Source: Streptomyces viridochromogenes DSM 40736
Lineage (GTDB): Bacteria > Actinomycetota > Actinomycetes > Streptomycetales > Streptomycetaceae
Assembly: GCF_000158955.1 (NCBI RefSeq)
Contig: NZ_GG657757.1
Coordinates: 481,943-545,942 of the forward strand
Direction of reading: 5' to 3'
Length of the DNA: 64,000 bases
The notes under the pieces were generated by a model that was not told the origin of the DNA, searched no databases, and worked only from the letters and a program-made list of their open reading frames with translations. Shown here in pieces: positions 62,065 to 64,000 of this stretch (its first letter is position 1; each line of letters opens with the position of its first letter). Both the position numbers and the translations under genes were made by a program.

Positions 62065-62322
62065 CTACCAGCCCTTCTCAAACATCCGGGCGACCTCGGC
62101 GATCCGCATCTCGTCACGGTGGTAGTACACGCGGCCCGCTGACCGGCTGGTGCGCAGCATGCCGGTGGCCTCGAGCAGCCTGAGGTGGGTGACGGCGACC
62201 GGGCGGGGCAGGGAGAACCGCTCGGCGACGGCGTCCGCGGTCACGCCGTGCGTGGCGGGTCCGGGTTCCTTCATCCAGGCCAGGATGCGCAGCCGCGTCT
62301 CGTCGGTGGGAGTCCTCAGCAT
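62065..62322 (-). CDS. Small ArsR-type winged-helix regulator
   Basis: This 85-residue DNA-binding protein consists of little more than the ArsR winged helix: TPTDETRLRILAWMKEPGPA, then DAVAERFSLPRPVAVTHLRL (recognition helix) and MLRTSRSAGRVYYHRDEMRI (wing). No metal-binding Cys motif is visible (no ELCVCD). Start ATG 62322, with AGGGG 6-7 bp upstream; longer in-frame starts exist. Target unknown, but the SMP-30-like gene follows on the same strand 47 bp later. Confidence 0.8.
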   Translation of the reverse strand: MLRTPTDETRLRILAWMKEPGPATHGVTADAVAERFSLPRPVAVTHLRLLEATGMLRTSRSAGRVYYHRDEMRIAEVARMFEKGW

Positions 62323-62529
62323 GTCGCACCCCTGCCTCGCGGCTCTCGTCCTCATGACCGCGTCTTTCCACTGTCTCGCAGTCCAGGCCGCCGCGTCCGG
62401 CACTCCACGTCCTTGACCGATACCGAACTTCCCCGCGTCATGCAGGAGTTCGCCCTGTTCGGGGCTCTGCGTGCGGGAACGGGAGAGGGCCCGGCCGCGT
62501 GGGTGCGGCCGGGCCCCTCCCCCGTCGGG

Positions 62530-64000
62530 TCAGCGGTGGCGGAACCAGGACGTCGAGGAGAGCGCCCGGTCGTCGTAGCCGAACAGCGCCTGGTTCTCCC
62601 AGGCGTTGCCGGAGGCGGCGTCGGTCGGGTCCCAGCCGTTGCCGCCCACAGCGGTCCAGGTCGCCTCCCAGTAGAAGACGCCGAGGCCGCGGCCGCCCGG
62701 TACGGCCTCCACGATGCTCGCCACGTCGTTCGTCCACCGGGTCTGGCCGGCCACGCTCGCCGGGTAGCCGGCGACCAGTTCGTCACCGGTGTCGATGATG
62801 TTCTCGTGGGCGTCCCCGCTGTCCAGGCGGAACGGGTAGGCGGTCTCGGCGACGAAGACCGGCTTGCCGTAGCGGGCGGCCGCGTCGTCGAGCGTCGTCT
62901 GGAAGTCGGCCAGGGTGCCGTGCCAGTAGCCGTAGTACGACAGGCCGATCGCGTCGAACCTCACGCCGTGGGAACGGGCGTTGTCGAACCACCAGCGGGT
63001 GCCTTCCAGGTCACCGCCCTTGGCGAGGTGCAGCGCGACGGTGGTGGACGAGTTGACCGCCTTGACCGCGTCGTAGCCGGAGTTGAGCAGACCGGCCAGT
63101 CGCGTCCAGTCGGACGTCGATCCCTCGTTCCACAGCATGCCGCCGTTGATCTCGTTTCCGACCTGGACCATGTCGGCGGTGGTGCCCTGCGCCTTCAGGG
63201 CGTTCAGCACGTCGTACGTGTGGTTGTACACGTCCGTCCTGAGCTGACCGTAGGAGTGTCCGGCCCAGGCGGCGGGCTTGTCCTGGCGGCCGGGGTCGGC
63301 CCAGAAGTCCGAGTAGTGGAAGTCCACCAGCAGCTTCATGCCCTGCGCCTTGACGCGCTTGGCCACGGCCAGGACCCGGGCCTTGTTGTTGTAGCCGTCG
63401 GCCGGGTTCACCCAGACCTTGAGGCGGGCGTAGTTCATGCCGGACGACCTGAGGATCGCCAGGGCGTCCCCGGCCGTGCCGGAGCCGTTCCGGTAGACGC
63501 CGCCCTTCGCCTCGCTCTTGGCCAGGGAGGAGATGTCGGCGCCCTTGACCGACGTACCGGACGTGCCCGGCGTGAAGGTCAGGTCGTCGACGTTGATCCA
63601 GTTGCCCGCGTTCGCGTCACTGTTGACGCTGATCGTGCACTGGTTGCCGGTCACCTCGACCGGCACGACGATCCTGATCCACCCGCCGGCCGAGACCGGC
63701 AGGTCGGTGCGCTGCTCGGCGCCGCCGCAGTTCCTGAGAGCCAGGTGCGCGGACTTCTGGCCGCCACCGGAACGCACCCAGGCGGTGAGCTTGTAGCTGC
63801 CGTTGGCCAGTCCGGACAGGTACTGGTACGTCTCCACCTTGTAGGCGGTGGCGGCCCAGTGGCTCAGGCGGTAACTCCCGCCGTGGCCACCGGACTCGGT
63901 GAACGAGGCGCCGGTGTCGCCGTACTCCGACCAGCCGGCCGGCGTGGCCGTGCCGGCGCCGCCGGTCTCGAAGCCGCCGTTGGTGAGGGTGCTCGCGGCA
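62530..64000 (-). CDS. Secreted GH53 endo-beta-1,4-galactanase, start outside window
   Basis: At least 490 residues are visible; the N-terminus with the signal peptide lies beyond the right edge. An N-terminal galactan-binding beta-sandwich (CBM61-like; LTNGGFETGG, SHWAATAYKVETYQYLSGLA, WVRSGGGQKSAHLALRNCGG, NWINVDDLTFTPG) is followed by the GH53 TIM barrel: ADISSLAKSEAKGGVYRNGS, MNYARLKVWVNPADGYNN, LVDFHYSDFWADPGRQDKP, acid/base Glu in VQVGNEINGGMLWNEG, and nucleophile Glu in PVFVAETAYPF. It cuts beta-1,4-galactan side chains of pectin outside the cell. Confidence 0.92.
   Translation of the reverse strand, partial: AASTLTNGGFETGGAGTATPAGWSEYGDTGASFTESGGHGGSYRLSHWAATAYKVETYQYLSGLANGSYKLTAWVRSGGGQKSAHLALRNCGGAEQRTDLPVSAGGWIRIVVPVEVTGNQCTISVNSDANAGNWINVDDLTFTPGTSGTSVKGADISSLAKSEAKGGVYRNGSGTAGDALAILRSSGMNYARLKVWVNPADGYNNKARVLAVAKRVKAQGMKLLVDFHYSDFWADPGRQDKPAAWAGHSYGQLRTDVYNHTYDVLNALKAQGTTADMVQVGNEINGGMLWNEGSTSDWTRLAGLLNSGYDAVKAVNSSTTVALHLAKGGDLEGTRWWFDNARSHGVRFDAIGLSYYGYWHGTLADFQTTLDDAAARYGKPVFVAETAYPFRLDSGDAHENIIDTGDELVAGYPASVAGQTRWTNDVASIVEAVPGGRGLGVFYWEATWTAVGGNGWDPTDAASGNAWENQALFGYDDRALSSTSWFRHR

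Overview
The window is chromosomal DNA of a Streptomyces-like actinomycete. The evidence is very high GC with G/C at third codon positions, frequent GTG starts behind GGAGG-type ribosome binding sites, three SpoIIE-type phosphatases with PAS and GAF sensor domains, Tat-exported glycosidases, and the short intergenic repeat around TCGCGCAGTTCCCCGCGCC that is common in Streptomyces. No rRNA, tRNA, CRISPR array, IS element or phage gene was recognised.

Layout. 1-1716: end of an ABC permease, an acyl-CoA-dehydrogenase-like flavoenzyme and an MFS relic. 1761-5417: a LysR regulator divergent from a PrpF-type isomerase and a MatC-type dicarboxylate carrier. 5418-9496: a SpoIIE-type phosphatase and an aldehyde dehydrogenase. 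9540-20636: a steroid-ring catabolic cluster. Its order matches the KstR2 regulon of Mycobacterium tuberculosis (SDR-SDR / echA20-ipdA-ipdB-ipdC, and fadA6-kstR2-ipdF next to an acyl-CoA dehydrogenase pair). Two KstR2-like operators sit in its two divergent promoters. 20892-28110: a GH43 glycosidase, a MarR regulator, a second SpoIIE phosphatase and the dhaKLM dihydroxyacetone kinase operon. 28199-31122: a GH75 chitosanase and secreted FN3/surface proteins around a DasR-like box. 31173-35421: PadR and FadH, an M20 peptidase and a small unknown protein. 35662-48813: a third SpoIIE phosphatase, methyltransferases, MarR/GntR/PadR regulators, a molybdenum enzyme with its reductase, two hydrolases, and a short second Rho factor behind a pyrimidine-rich leader. 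48943-52612: a D,D-carboxypeptidase and two polyprenyl-phosphate-sugar-dependent mannosyltransferases. 52872-58604: an amide amino-acid catabolic locus (regulator, permease, asparaginase, aspartase, glutaminase). 58736-60950: UppP, then a fluoride exporter operon (crcB-DUF190-crcB) behind a probable fluoride riboswitch. 61059-64000: an SMP-30-like protein, an ArsR regulator and the start-truncated part of a GH53 endo-galactanase.

In the steroid cluster the genes fit one route. The FadE pair and Ech act on the propionyl side chain of HIP-CoA, IpdF and IpdC act on the ring hydroxyl, EchA20 opens ring D, IpdAB opens ring C, and FadA6 thiolyses the product. HIP-CoA ligase (FadD3) is not in the window.

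Four genes contain single-base indels, five in all: the fadA6-like thiolase, ipdC (two), the third SpoIIE gene and the asparaginase. All are next to short G/C runs and the sequence on both sides of each is otherwise well conserved. Uncorrected sequencing indels are therefore at least as likely as real decay. They are annotated as broken reading frames with that caveat.
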